From assembly GCA_030762175.1 (NCBI GenBank), contig CM060833.1:168282501-168346500 (forward strand): a stretch of 64,000 nucleotides of DNA, in the 5' to 3' direction. Each line of letters starts with the position of its first letter. Position 1 is the stretch's first letter. Both the position numbers and the translations under genes were made by a program. Positions 10,060 to 22,129 of this stretch are shown piece after piece. The notes under the pieces are model-generated. The model was not told where the DNA came from, made no database searches, and was given only the letters and a program-made list of their open reading frames with translations. Source of the DNA: Metallyticus violacea (lineage: Eukaryota; Arthropoda; Insecta; Mantodea; Metallyticidae).

Positions 10060-10890
10060 TGCGGATGATTTAAATATTTAAAGAGGGAAGGCTTCAATTT
10101 TAAAGGAAGGTGGACTCAGTTCTCCAGTTTGTGCTCTGATGGATGAAAACATTAACACCACTGTTGTCCTTGTGTGAGAGGATCGTTGAATTATATTAAA
10201 AACACTTTTAGAAATTCTGAAAAATTTACTGGGTATCATTCATATGCTGGTAAATGAAAATTTGCTCATGAGACATGTTTGTATGCGATGGGTTCAAAGA
10301 CGCTGATTTCCGAACAAAAGAACGTTCGCGTACAAGTTCGCTGCAGTGAAGGTGATGTTACTAGATACTGACTACACCATTTTTTACTTTGATAGCAAGC
10401 AGCAAATATCTATGTGGAGATAAAAATAATTGGTTGCTTCTGTTTAGAAAGTTGCGATCATCTCATTTTTCAATACTAAAGGCAGTGTTTGCCAGCATGT
10501 CATACCTGTGTATACAACAGTAACTGGGCTATACCACATGCAAAACACCACGTTTCCAGGTAACAAACTGGATGCTACATCACGACCGCACATCGCAAAT
10601 GTTGTTGCTGTATATCTCACAAAAATCAATGCAAAATGTGTTCATTATACTCCCTGTAGTCCACATTTAGTCCCATGTGACTTTTTCCTTTTCCCCAAAT
10701 TGAAGAAGAGTCAATGTAGGAGACATTTTCTATCGTCAGCAGCAGAAGTGAAGACTGCGAAGGCCTTCAAAATTTGGTTTCCAGCATGTCTTTGATGACT
10801 GGCAGAAGCGCATTACATACTACGGGGACTATTTTGAGAAATATCGTCAATATTTAGAGAATGACATCGCTACTACATGGCGCGACAATA
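10060..10890 (+). pseudogene. Mariner-family transposase relic, separate lineage
   Basis: Scattered over all three plus frames but in correct mariner order: MDENINTTVVLV and ENLLMRHVCMRWV (second HTH into the WVPR-type motif, about 10,140-10,295); DTDYTIFYFDSKQQISMW (first-Asp region, expected D-E-T-W, about 10,366-10,416); ISFFNTKG (about 10,460); NWMLHHDRTS (second Asp, about 10,566-10,596); SPHLVPCDFFLFPKLKK (third Asp, about 10,660-10,710); and FDDWQKRITYYGDYFEKY (C-terminus, about 10,793-10,846). Stops and frameshifts are frequent. It is much more divergent than mariner-M, and no ends were found. Confidence 0.7.
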
Positions 10891-11059
10891 AGGGGGGATT
10901 ACTTGCATAAAGCAGTGGAGTTTCTAATAGGATAACAGGGTGTTTGCTTTCTAAGACTAATCCTGACTACTTATTGCAATTGAAAATCATTTCGTCTAAC
11001 AAACGTCACCTAGGGGTCAAATGTTCAAGAGTGCAAGCAAGGGAACCTACAGAGTTACC

Positions 11060-11363
11060 TTTTTTTTTTTATTTTCGTTTATTTACGGACGCTCTTTAAC
11101 ATCTCAGGTCATCAGCGTCCCATTCTATTCAGGGCGTGAAAAGGCCGACAAATTTTGCTCAGAGGCCTCTTCTTTCAGGCTTGAGGTTCTTTTTCGTGCC
11201 GTAAATGTACGACACGGGACCCACGGCTTTACTTCCCTTCCGAAGGAAGCCATACTTAGGATTTTTACGTCCGAAAAAATCCACCGGTCCTGGCCGGGTT
11301 CGAACCCGCGATCTTGGGTTTAGAAGGCAAGTATGGTTACCACTACACCACCAGGACCAACCC
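11060..11363 (-). mobile_element. SINE-B, minus orientation
   Basis: Complete family structure in reverse: a T-rich tail, the reversed ATTTACGGACGCTCTTTAAC block, the body, then the reversed tRNA-Gly-like head ending CACCAGGACCAACCC. No clear target duplication was found. Confidence 0.92.
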
Positions 11364-11456
11364 AATATTCACACGATAAATAGATATGTGACCTTCGATT
11401 GGCGAGAAATGCTAACTCGCTTGATTTAACGGGAACTGGAGTTGCATTAAATGGAC

Positions 11457-11792
11457 CTAAGACTGTGTTTTTCCTGTCATGTCATTGTTCATTCTTTCAC
11501 AAAAGACTTTTAGAACATCCACGGTATTTGACGACGTGAGAAAAAATCTGATGTGACAATTACTTTCCATGACCAGGTACTCAAGCTGTTCCTTTGGACA
11601 TTTTCTTGTTAAACTCCTGCAGACATGGCTGCAGCACTTTGCGAAATTTCCGACATGCGAGCCTCTTGGACAGAACGCTAACCGCTGCATTGGCGTCGCT
11701 CCAGTAACCCTCCACTTCCCCTCACTTTGACCGCATCTCACTCGTTCTACGCCTTTTCGCCTTCCTAGCAAACCTATTAGTTTTAAGGCCAA
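11457..11792 (-). other. Open reading frame of 111 codons, unrecognised
   Basis: A minus-strand ORF with starting Met and a Cys/Arg-rich middle (CCSHVCRSLTRKCPKEQ). The surrounding sequence is more GC-rich than the window. No family was recognised, there are no splice or promoter signals, and the opposite strand was not clearly better. It may be a fragment of an old element or a chance ORF. Confidence 0.2.
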
Positions 11793-12420
11793 TCGAATAT
11801 TTCCTGCCTAGCCATATGCTTCGTTTCGTTAGAGTTCAAAACAAAGAATATTTTATTGCGATGATTTTCATAAAAAGCGAAGCATACAGAAAACTTGTTT
11901 AGAATTACATCCTTCTAAGCTAAAGCTGAAGGAAATTTTCTTAAATGGTTTACTAAGACGTAAAACTACGATGTTTTGTATCACTTTGATGCTTATACTT
12001 TTTTTAAGGATTAAAGTTAAAATTGTTGTGGTTTCTTGACTTCAAGAGCGCCGCATGTTACAGCTGTCATGTGGAAATGTTCACAGTCTCAACGCTGTTC
12101 CGCATATTTTTATTTGTTTATGCAGAACTCAAACATCGCCTTTTTTTTTTTTTTTTTTAATGAGGGTTTTCCATTAATTGGGAAATACCATTGTAGAAAT
12201 TTATTAATAAGTCAGAAATGTAATATGTTATAACCTTAAGTGAATAGATTGAAGTTGTAAACGCGTTATTTGTCTAATTTCCTTGCAAACTGTGCAACGA
12301 AGATTGCTGATACAAGTTGCAGGTGCACAAGACGGCGGAAGAACTCAAGCGTAGTCAACAACCTTGGCCATTTCGTTTGGAGAGGAAACTTGCTCTAATT
12401 CCCAAAGAATTAAAATTCTT
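11793..12420. other. No recognised gene; T homopolymer
   Basis: A T run of about 18 bases lies at 12,141-12,158. Otherwise AT-rich, unannotated sequence. Confidence 0.45.
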
Positions 12421-12433
12421 ATAATGAGGTATG

Positions 12434-12725
12434 TTGATTTGTTTTATTTACGGCCGTTCTTTAACGTCTCAGGTCATCAGCGTCCCATTCAATTCAGGGC
12501 GTGAAACGACCGACATTTTTCCTCAGAGACCTCTTTTTTCATACTTGAGGTTCTTTATTGTGCCGTAAATGTACGACATGGGACCCACGGCTTTACTTCC
12601 CTTCCGAAGGAAGCCATACTTAGGATTTTAGGCGCGAAAAAAATCCATCGATCCTGGCCGGATTTGAACCCGCGATCTCGGGTTTACGAAGCAAGTATGA
12701 TTACCATTACACCACCAGGACCGAC
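12434..12725 (-). mobile_element. SINE-B, minus orientation, 13-base target duplication
   Basis: Full family structure in reverse. ATAATGAGGTATG occurs immediately left (12,421-12,433) and right (12,726-12,738), a perfect 13-base target duplication. This marks a comparatively recent insertion. Confidence 0.95.
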
Positions 12726-12738
12726 ATAATGAGGTATG

Positions 12739-13599
12739 CACTGTATACAATAATTGCACGTGTTTGCTGGTGACTGGTAAACAATCTTCTATGAAAGGTG
12801 AAATGGAAAATATTAAGCCTAAATATTCAATTTTTGCAACGAGTGTTCATTTTTATTCCCATGTTCGCACAGAGTACAAGTAATATCAGGAGATTTCGTG
12901 AGAAATTCGCAAAGTTTCGACTTCCAGATCTTACTCAGATTTACTATTCGCGAAATGGGAAGCGTTAAAGATACAATGATAAGAAAGCGACGTGCAGTAC
13001 TTTCAAAAGAGGCTCTGACGCACACTGAACACCACCTGGAGAAGTCCCTAAAATGTCTCTTTCCTCTATCCCAGCAAACAGAAAATTCCATACTTCCATA
13101 ATTACATGAAATTAAACCGGCTCACCCTGCAACAAGGTTAGATATAATGAATGCATTGTCGAGTCCCGGTGCCGGCGGAGTCGTCTGGTAGAAACTTCGC
13201 CGGCGGAGGCCGAACGGGAGCCAAGGTTCAGCGCTAAGCAGAAGGAGTACTGAAACACAACTAGTAAGAGTGTATTTACAGAAGAGTGATGGAAGAGACA
13301 AAACAAATACTATGGCAAATGAGAGACCTCGCTAAGAACTTTCAAGTAAAGGATTCATGGTTTGATATTTAGGTATCTGACACGTAGTCTCGCTTATTCT
13401 ATATTGTTGTGCCCAGGCGATCATTTCTGGGATCTTACATAGTCCTTCGTGCAACTAAGGTTACTCGGAGCAGACATATGAATAATTAACAATGTCTATC
13501 TATACTTGCCAAACGCTCATAAATTGGGAGGTAATTGTTGGGTCTGGACATTAATATCTGACTGTGTGAGAGTGACCCAATAATTTTTCCAACACAAAT
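12739..13599. other. No recognised gene
   Basis: Contains overlapping chance ORFs of 60-90 codons on both strands (12,819-13,306) with no recognisable motif, and a locally GC-rich patch at about 13,160-13,230. Nothing more can be supported. Confidence 0.4.
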
Positions 13600-13794
13600 A
13601 TGTCAACCAGGTTCATTATTTCTGCTTATTGTGATTTACCAGAAGGATGGCAAGATCAGATATCCTCTCTGTTCCGTTTTAAGACACTTGAGGCACTAAA
13701 GATATCTTACGAAGCAATCAAAGAGTACACTGACGAGATAAAAGTGTATATAAACGACATGTACCATATGTGGGGAGATTATAAGGTTAGGTAA
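13600..13794 (+). CDS. Candidate coding exon, unknown protein
   Basis: A 64-codon frame with balanced, non-repetitive composition (contains LPEGWQDQISSLFRFKTLEA and later YINDMYHMWGDYK). Its left part contains two plausible 3' splice sites (after ATGTCAACCAG and after GTGATTTACCAG). At the right, TATAAG|GTTAGG could be a weak 5' splice site two codons before the stop. I do not recognise the sequence and it has no repeat partner in the window. It could be an internal exon, a gene fragment or chance. Confidence 0.3.
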   Translation: MSTRFIISAYCDLPEGWQDQISSLFRFKTLEALKISYEAIKEYTDEIKVYINDMYHMWGDYKVR

Positions 13795-14050
13795 TAAACC
13801 TACACTGCGGTATAGAGTGGCATTGGATGGGAGACATGCACAAAATATGAAGAGGTCAAAGGGTTTCTTCTACTTCCTAGGGTGAGGTGGTGGTATATGA
13901 TGCATGCGACAGTTTTTCGACTCAAGTGCATAACGGAGAAATAGATCTTAACCTCGCTCTGTCTTAATTCCAAGTTCATAGGTATTATTTCGCAAACTGC
14001 CGATACTGCAGTTCCGTTAAACTTAGTCCTTTCCTTGAGAAAATACTATG

Positions 14051-14807
14051 TACGAGGTTAGTCCATAAGTTTCCGGCCTAACCATTTTCTCTTTATTGCA
14101 AAAGACTTCTCACATCTTTGAATTAGCATTTAAATCCCCCCCCCCCAAAATAGCCAGAAGTCTTGTCTGCAAAATGAGCATAAACAACATCCATCACTTC
14201 TTCGTCACACTTAAATTTCCTTTCTCGAAGGTCCTTCTTGAGTTTCGAGAAGAGGAAATAATCACTGGGAGCTAGATCAGGGCTGTAGGGTGGATAGTCG
14301 ATTCCTTGAAGCTTCCTTTGCAGCAAGAGCTGTGTGCACAGGCGTGTTTTTTGTGAAGAATGCGCACACCACCACTCAGCTTTCCTCGCCTTTTCTCTTT
14401 GATGGAAGCACGTAGTCTGTGCAGTAGGCCAGCATAGTACTCCCCATTTACTGTGGTGTTCCTCTCCTTGAAGTCAATGAAGATTGTTCCTTCACAGTCC
14501 CAAAAGATTGTGGTCATGATCTTCTTGGTTGACTGAGTGACCTTAGCCTTTAGAGGCGGTGCTTTGCCAGGTTTACGCCACTCACTGCATTGATTCTCTT
14601 TTGGACAGGGATCATAGTAGAGGGCCATAGTTTCATCTCCTATAACAATGGTTTGGAACTTCTCTCTCGTTGCCACGGCATAGCCTGACAACAAATGACT
14701 GGTTGTTGCTTTTGGACTGAGGAAAGAAGTCTAGGCACCCATGTTGCACTAACCTTGTTCATGTTTAAATGTTTATGAATAATTCGAAGGACTGTTGTTT
14801 TAGAAAG
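14051..14807 (-). mobile_element. mariner-M copy 2, 5' truncated
   Basis: The left edge is the element's 3' terminal repeat (CGAGGTTAGTCCATAAG). The right edge stops abruptly inside the second helix-turn-helix coding region (after CTGTTGTTTTAGAAAG), so roughly the first third is missing. The G run is 11 C on the plus strand (14,136-14,146). Confidence 0.9.
14123..14760 (-). pseudogene. mariner-M transposase, frameshifted
   Basis: From right to left: an HTH remnant (VLRIIHKHLNMNKVSATWVP), the first-Asp block GDETMALYYDP, MTTIFWDCEG, and HRLRASIKEKRRGKLSGG. An indel then converts the expected LLHDNAPVHT into LHKKHACAHS and destroys the second catalytic Asp. A shifted frame resumes with YPPYSPDLAPSDYFLFSKL, holding the third Asp. 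The protein would be inactive. Confidence 0.85.
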
Positions 14808-16075
14808 TTTGAGACAATGCCTGCAATACATTGAGAAACAAATTTACAGCATAAATAACCTGTTTCTAAAAAATATATGCTTAATTTGTGGACACCCAGT
14901 ATAATTGAAAAACATTGTTAATGATAAAATTCGTAATAATTTTCAAGACTTTATAATGAAAGCAGTAAGAAAATGGGGGGGGGTATTGTTTTTAAAATGC
15001 AAAGCATTATAAGTAGTTTCCAGGATGAAAGAATGAAACATTTAAGAAAAAAGAAAACTGAAAAACGTGTGCGAAAAGATGCTGCGTCACAAATACTGAA
15101 CAGGTCAGCAGTTTATTACGTTGCAACAACAAATTTGACCGCATTCCTCTGTATCCTGTAGTAAGCTCCCAATCACAAACGGATTCTATTGGGAAAAAAA
15201 CTCGTTATCAATTTGCAGACATATAAAAATTAGTACCAGACGAAATATGTATGAAACGTTAATGTGACGGGAGTTGATGCGTCGCGGCGTAATGCTGCTG
15301 GCCGACTGGCTACGTGCATAGTTGCGCTTGGACATTGTATATCGGCCGGACTGGAGGAGGATACTTCAGCATCTCAGCCTCGCTCAGGCCTACCCCTAAT
15401 GGGACACTTCAGTGAGGAAGAGATGAGTGGGCGAGACGCTGGGTGGCCAGGATTCACTTATGGGGACTGCGGACGTATACAGGGTCTCTAATATGATTCC
15501 AGCAGAACACCCCGAAACTGGCGGAGGCCCTCCTGGGTTGTACGAGCTTCTCAAACGGTCCAAAATGTCACGCAGAAACCACAAGCCACCAACACACCAC
15601 TACAGCCTCCAACACTTTCATCCTATAAGAGAACCAACGGGATGTTATTACATGAAATGAGAGAGCGGAAAATCGCGCTATGTAAATGTCCATCCCAGTA
15701 ATCGTGTGACTGACCAGGGAAACCACGAAACTCCCTAAGATCAGGATGACCAGCTCTCAAGCATTACCGCCTGAGCCTTCCTTGCACTTATAAAGTAATG
15801 CAATCATCCATAAATGTTTTGTTTTTAGTGTAACTCAGAGGAACGAATCACAGGGGGTGAAATCTGGTTACCTCTCCCTTAGAGGACATCATGAATATCC
15901 CTGCAGAAGAACATTGGCTGTATATGCCGTCCTACAGTCCTGCTGGAAAAACGCAAATTTGCCTTCCCTAGCAATTAACTCAGAAAGAAAGGACTAAAAT
16001 ATAATTTTACATACCTATGACTATTAATGTATCCTAAACAGTGGGGCTTATTGTTTTGCCACCGCTAACTGCACA
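14808..16075. other. No recognised gene
   Basis: It includes an 8-base G run at about 14,976-14,984 and a moderately GC-rich patch with overlapping chance ORFs at 15,264-15,660 whose translations show no known motif. No transposon ends were seen. Confidence 0.4.
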
Positions 16076-16460
16076 TACGAGGGTAGGTTCATAAGTTTCC
16101 GGCTCGCCGATAATGATTATCGCCTTCACAACATCCTTATCTGGTGTCTTATGTTAACGAAATAATTGCAGCTGTAACTTCCGCTCCGCTATCTTCAGTT
16201 GCATAAAAGGCCATGTGTAGAAGATTGTAACATGTTCAAAGTGGAGTAACGACCTGTTGTTAAGTTCTTCACAAAAGAAGGAATTACTCCAAATAAATTA
16301 AACAGCGATTGAACGATGTATATGGGGAAGCATCCCCCTCATATTCTACCGTAAAAGAATGGCCCATACTTGCGTCGAGATGAGTCGAGAAAGCATTGAA
16401 GACGAAGAGCGTGCAGGTCAGCTCTTGGAGGTGCTCACTCCTGAAAACATCGCTCTTGTG
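16076..16460 (+). mobile_element. mariner-M copy 3, 5' end only
   Basis: It starts with the TA-flanked 5' terminal repeat (TACGAGGGTAGGTTCATAAG) and runs through the leader and the first coding segment (frame broken; includes CCCCCTCATATTCTACCG and GAAGACGAAGAGCG). It stops at CATCGCTCTTGTG, directly against a SINE-A. The 3' two-thirds are absent from the other side of the SINE. Confidence 0.9.
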
Positions 16461-16708
16461 GTTTTAACTACTGAGGCATCACAAGTGATGGACACTGATC
16501 ATACATGAGATGAAATGATAAACTGGTAAAGGATATTTTTTTAAGGTAGGAAACGTTCCAGGCCTAAGTTTAGGGTACCTACTTGGCATTTGACATTTAT
16601 GAGGACTGAGGAAAACCTCAGTCCGGGAGGACCGTCCTGGTGGAAATCGAACTCCAGATCTCCCATTCACGAGTCGGCGCCTTAACGACTTCGGCTACCG
16701 GTGGCGGT
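16461..16708 (-). mobile_element. SINE-A, minus, tail trimmed at a mariner junction
   Basis: Reversed SINE-A from ACTACTGAGGCATCAC to ACCGGTGGCGGT. The terminal GTTTAACGCCCG segment of the tail is missing where it meets mariner-M copy 3, so sequence has been lost from both elements at the junction. The B box is degraded. Confidence 0.85.
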
Positions 16709-17732
16709 TGAGTGTTTGATAAGGTTACTTCATATATGGCCATAAATTGTGTAGGTGATTTTCACTGTTAATTTTCAAAGATAAATTGCGATAAAAGTTT
16801 AATTGTTTCACAATAGTTCGAAATATCAATGAAAATGTTGCTTCTTTCAGATGTAGGATCAATAGAGCCCATGTTACGTCAGTGGAACCTTATTCACAGC
16901 TGACACAATACCACTTTGGCCTCTGTTGTGAGCTCTGGCGTTCTTCAGTCAGTGGCACTGTACGGGATCTCTTATCATAGAAGTTGCTGAGCAAGTATTT
17001 GGTGTGAAGATTACGTTTCATAAACATATTCACCTCACCCGATGTTAAGCACTTTTCATAAAACACAAGCGCGGTTCCATTTTTCTAATATAAAATTTAG
17101 GATTGGTTTTATTTGAAATGTGTAATTTAAGAGTGTTTGATATATTTGCATCAACCACGAAATATGCAAAAATTTCATAAATATGGAACAAATTGCTCCC
17201 CAAATGTAGGTGGCAACAGAAAAGCGTATATAGTATTTTGGTACATAAGTATGGTGTCTAATATGGCACGGAAAACAACACAGCTGATTAAATTATCTAA
17301 CGGTTCTGGGAATAGCCAAGTATGGTGATGTCATTGCAGATGTGAGCTGTTCCACTACGACTGAGCTTCAATAAGGCTGGAATGGGAACAACGATGTACT
17401 CACCCCGTCATCTCAATCATTCTCCTTTCTACTTCCCAATGTCTTTTACTCTGCCTATGGGACTAAGTCTTTCGCTGAAAGGGGTATGCAAACTCCGCAA
17501 CCTTATCATTCACAGAACTTTGCAAGGCTTTAAACAGAAACAAACAATCGCTACTTAACGATACACTAGATTTGAGAATATCGCGTAAAGCGAAGCCGCA
17601 ATATATTTAAGAAATAATAAATGTCAAATTTAACATAACCAAAAACACGCCAAAAACTTATAGAATATTGCGCAACACAGATACTGTTAAAATATGCGAG
17701 GATAATTTTAATATATATACACAAGTTAGTGT
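16709..17732. other. No recognised gene
   Basis: AT-rich sequence between two SINE-A copies; no exon-like block or transposon end was recognised. Confidence 0.45.
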
Positions 17733-18004
17733 ACCATCACGGCTGGCCGAGATCGTTAAGGGCAAGACTCGTGAGCGGGAGGTCAGGTTCGATTCCCACC
17801 AGGACCGTCCTCCCGGACTGAGGTTTTCTTCAGTCCTTATAAATGCCAAATGCCGGGGAGGTACCCTAAACTTAGGCCTGGAATGTTTCCTTCCTTAAAA
17901 TATTCCTTTCCCAATTTATCATTTCATCTCATGTATCATATCATCAGTGTCCAGCAGGGGATGCCTCAGTAGTAAACACGGACGTTAAACACTATTAAAA
18001 AATA
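17733..18004 (+). mobile_element. SINE-A
   Basis: Head ACCATCACGGCTGGCCGAGATCG with B box GGTTCGATTCCC, body GGTACCCTAAACTTAGGCCTG, and 3' end ACGGACGTTAAACACTATT plus short A run. The head is about 10 bases shorter than the consensus in the anticodon-arm region. No clear target duplication. Confidence 0.9.
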
Positions 18005-19188
18005 ATCTTAGTCCTTGAGAGAGGTAACGTTACAGTCCGAGAAAAAGGAAAGCGATCATTATAGTTGATTATGTTTACGAGTATTCAAGTTTAGACTTCA
18101 ATGTTCTAACCCCTTTGTGCTGTACCTTAATTTCGGGAAACTAGACGTATCAAGACAATCCGGGCAGGCCGGAGAGAGTCGGAGCTCTTTGTTTGAGCCC
18201 AGCAGGTCCCAAGAATGTGCCAAAAAGCACATCTCCTTTGGTATATTGTAGTTTGCTTTCAGATGCCAATCTCCCTCAATCATTAAGTATTTTTCCTGTT
18301 GTAGTCACACATACATTGCCTTTTTATTATTAGTTTAATTCTACTGTATTTTATTTTTGTAAAATTTCCGAAGTACATCACTTTGCTATGTTTTACATAA
18401 ACATGGGCGCTACTCCGCTCTTGTAGCGTTAAATCATCTGGAATATGTTGCGTTATATCAAGTGTTGTGCCACGGATGGAAATCTCTGTGAGAAACATGT
18501 CACTGCTCTAATCCCATGCGAAGGTAATGCCGTTGTTTGCACATGGTGGCGTGTTCAAACAGCCAGCCGCTCAGAGAAATCAAGCGTGCTCTTTTATATG
18601 AACTTAATCCCTTGACTGCATTTTTTCAGTCTCTGCTACCCATCCTGTGGTTCTGCAAGTCTAATGAAAAGAAGAGAGTTTCATATTTTCCCACGAATTT
18701 CATAATCTCCGTATACCCCAAATGTGCTGGAATAATGGAACTGCCAGCCCTACTATTAACTGTTTTTACCCCTTAGTTATGGCAGCCTCAAATCCACTGT
18801 TACACCTCGCCAGGTACAAACGCTGCTATTTAAACCTGGCGTTTACTATTTTCACTATTAATATCATAAGAATTCCTTAAAGAGATTAATATTCATAGAT
18901 TTAAGGAATGAATTCTTGTCTTTCTATTTTTGAACCGCAATTCTCCCTGTGCATTTCAAAACACCGGTTATCAACATGGTATACCCCTGGCTCATTTTCA
19001 ATGTCCACTGTCATTAATGATTTATTAACTTCTAACTTTCTACATCTTCCTGAAGACGATTGTCCAACCTTTGCAAACCACCGGTTTACACATTCCAAAT
19101 TTCACAATTTATTGAATATCTCGTTCCCAAAGGTTTTCTTTCAGTTTTTCAAAGCCTGAAGTCCCTTACAGCTACATCCGCAGGGTCC
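18005..19188. other. No recognised gene
   Basis: Several chance ORFs of 60-83 codons occur on both strands (18,098-18,498, 18,537-18,776, 18,901-19,159), none with a known motif. No splice-flanked exon was found. Confidence 0.4.
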
Positions 19189-19449
19189 TTTTTTTAATGC
19201 TGTTTAACGCCCGTTTTTATACTGAGACACCACTGATGATACATGAGATGAAATGATAAATTAGGAAAGATTTTAGGAAGGAAACGTTCCAGGTCTAAGT
19301 TTAGCGTACCTCCCCGGCATTTGCCATTTATGAGAACCGAGGAAAGCCTGGAAAAAACCTCAGTTAGAGAGAATGGTTCTGGCGGGTTTCAAACCCCAGA
19401 TCTCCCGCTGACAGTCCGCGCCTTAACGACCTCGGTAACCCGTGGCGGT
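19189..19449 (-). mobile_element. SINE-A, minus orientation
   Basis: Reversed family structure from GCTGTTTAACGCCCG to GTAACCCGTGGCGGTA. The B box is present as the reversed TTTCAAACCCC. Confidence 0.9.
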
Positions 19450-19739
19450 AGTAAGCAGAGTGTTCCAGTTAGATTAAACCTTGTTTTATCAGTTGTAACC
19501 AATGCTCCTCTCTACAAAAAATGAAAGATAAATAACATCTAACGCCGCTCCATCCCACCGTCCTAAAAGACGACAAGATGATGGCTGCAACCTGAATTTC
19601 TTAAGGGGTGCAATCCCCTTATGCTTCTATACTTTTACCTAAAAAGCGGTACTATGATATGAGTTCCCTGCTTCCTGTACACTTAAACTTTCACGGTAAC
19701 TGGCGGGTCGACAGTCAGAGCGGTAACTGCTGGGGTTAA

Positions 19740-20164
19740 TGACAATTTTCTAAAAAGATGCCAGAAATATGTGGACGTTCCACGCCTCCTACCATAAGAT
19801 AGTGGGAGCAACTTCGGTCAATGCTCTTCAGATGCCCCTGGTGCGGGCTTTGCGGAACCTCAGTACCCGTGGTACTTCTGACGTTACTAGACGGAGCCGG
19901 GCCGAATTTTTTTCGAGCCCCTGCCGATGGAGAGTTGTCCGAATTAAGTTGGACTCGGCTTGCCAATGGTTTCCAGAGCTATAACAAAATTAAGTACCCA
20001 CGCGAACAGTGTGTCCCAAGGGAGTGCCGCAGGCGTGTACCTTGGGGGCAGGTATTTTCCTCAATCACTGTTCATGTGGGGAGGGTGGTAGCTACCTTAA
20101 TGCTGAGGTCACTCACCTCTAATTGAGCAGGTCTATGCTAAATGTGACCTATACACAGTGAGAT
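19740..20164 (+). repeat. Repeat C, copy 2
   Basis: GC-rich block matching the reverse complement of copy 1 (4,986-5,435), best over 19,930-20,160: GAGTTGTCCGAATT, GTTGGACTCGG, CAAGGGAGTGCCGCAGGCGT and GGGTGGTAGCTACCTTAATG. The matching ends at CACAGTGAGA, exactly where a SINE-B begins. Copy 1 continues for about 200 more bases that have no counterpart here. The left boundary is uncertain. Confidence 0.65.
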
Positions 20165-20456
20165 CGATTTGTTTTATTTACGTGCGCTCTTTAACATCTC
20201 AGATCATCAGCGTCCCATTCTATTCAGGGCGTGAAACGGCCGACAAATTTTGCTCAGAGGCCTCTTCTTTCAGGCTTGAGATTCTTTTTCGTGCCGTAAA
20301 TGTACCACACGGGATCCACGACTTTACTTCCCTTCCGAAGGAAGCCATACTTAGGATTTTTACACCCGAAAAAAATCATCGATCCTGGTCGGGTTTGAAC
20401 CCGCGATCTTGGGTTTAGGAGGCAAATATGGTTACCACTACACTATCAGGACCAAC
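20165..20456 (-). mobile_element. SINE-B, minus orientation
   Basis: Complete reversed SINE-B (GTTTTATTTACGTGCGCTC to CTATCAGGACCAAC). It adjoins the truncated end of repeat C copy 2. No target duplication is obvious. Confidence 0.92.
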
Positions 20457-21204
20457 GAATTGCTCTCTATCTTACTTTTTGATGAAAGCCTGATATGGCC
20501 AACCAAATATTCCAAGCAAGTCACAGCATCCCTTTTTTAACAATTACGAAATATTTCCTGCATGGTTATTTTTTTCCCTCCTCAGAAATACCAACAGTTT
20601 GCATGGGAATAGCTCTAAGCTTACAAATAAGAAAAGTTCACTCTGATGTTAGAAAATGAAAAAAAACATAGTAATCTTGGTTATAATGATTTATTATCAA
20701 GTATTTTCTTAATAATTGTATTTCTTAATCATTGTATTAGCATGGCAGATTTGCAGCACAAGATTCAGTATTTTTTGCACTATAATTTTTTTAAACTATT
20801 GCATATGTCAAAGGAATTCTATGAAAAAGAATGTTTATTATGAAAAAAAAAAGTCTTTTAGCCACCGTTTTAAAAACTAAGGCTTAGCTAATAATATTTT
20901 TAAAAATTGCATTTAATGTTTTTTCTGTTTCGTTATGCAATACTTCATTTTTTTTAATTTCAAAAAGCTCAGATAGCTGAACGAATTATAACTATCGGTG
21001 GAAAACGGTATGAGCTACTTCCTTCCCCTCCCCATGGAAATTGCTATATGTGCTATCGCCATAACCTAATAAAGGATATATGATCACACAGGTAATACTT
21101 GCGATTCAAAAAACTTTATTAGATGACACCTGATATAAGTTTCAAAAGCAGTTTCCAAAGAACAATATAAATGGCAATGTCATATACGTATATTGGTTAT
21201 ATGA
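20457..21204. other. AT-rich, nothing recognised
   Basis: Low-complexity A/T-rich sequence (especially 20,640-20,960). No gene, repeat copy or transposon end was recognised. Confidence 0.45.
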
Positions 21205-22042
21205 AGGCACTTTCATTAGTTTCAGGCCTAACCATTTTCTAGGTGTGATAATGACAAAACTTATATTTCACTTTTCAATATAGTTCCCCTTTATTGCAAC
21301 TCACTTCTCACATCTTTTAATTAACATTTCAATCCCCCCTCCTCAAAATAGTCAAAAGTTTTGTCTGCAAAATGGACATAAACAGCATCCATCACTTCTT
21401 CGTCACACTTAAATTTCCTTTCTCAAAGGTTCTTCTTGAGTTTTGAGAAGAGGAAATAGTCACTGGGAGGTATATCTGGGCTGAAGGATGGATGGTCGAT
21501 TTCCTTTAAGCCGCATTTCTTCACAGCTTTCTTTGCAACAAGAGCTGTGTGCACAAGCGAGCTGTCGTGAAGAAGGCGCACACCACCATTCAGCTTTTCT
21601 CACCTTATCTCTTTGATGGAAGTACGTCGTCTGTGCAGTAGACCAACATAGTACTCCCCATTTACTGTGGTGTTCCTCTCCTTGAAGTCAATGAAGAGAA
21701 TTCCTTAACAGTCCGAAAAGATTGTAGTCGTGATGTTCTTGGTTGACTGAGTGACCTTGGCCTTTAGAGGCGGTCTTCGCCAGGTTTACGTCACTTCATT
21801 GATTCTCTTTTGGACAAGGGATCACAGTTGAGGACCATAGTTTCATCTCCTGTAACAATGGTTTGTAGAACTTATCTCTCGTTTCCACAGCAGAGCTCCA
21901 AAAATGCCTGACAACAGATGACTCGTTACTGCTTTTGGACTGAGGAAAGAAGTCTAAGCACTAACCTTATTCATGTTCAAATGTTCTTGAATAATTCGAA
22001 GGACTGTTGTTTTAGTAAGGCCCAACCTTGCTGCTATTTCTC
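21205..22042 (-). mobile_element. mariner-M copy 4, 5' truncated and decayed
   Basis: The 3' terminal repeat is badly eroded (about 21,205: GCACTTTCATTAGTTTCAGG). The rest aligns with copy 2 and reaches slightly farther, to GGCCCAACCTTGCTGCTATTTC. The G run is interrupted (CCCCCCTCCTC). The transposase gene is frameshifted throughout; YFHQRDKVRKAEW-type remnants and the reversed ATTTACTGTGGTGTTCC block are readable. The protein is not restorable from this copy. Confidence 0.85.
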
Positions 22043-22129
22043 AAACAACGAAGTACTAAGACAGGGATTTTTGCAAATAATGTTTGTGCTTTGCCAGAAT
22101 AAAATTGAAAATTTTCTGTAATGATTTAT

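Noticed and set aside
14976..14984. G run as another mariner-M copy
   Set aside because: None of the flanking mariner words (CTATTT, GAAATGTTAATTCAAAG) are present. Simple homopolymer.
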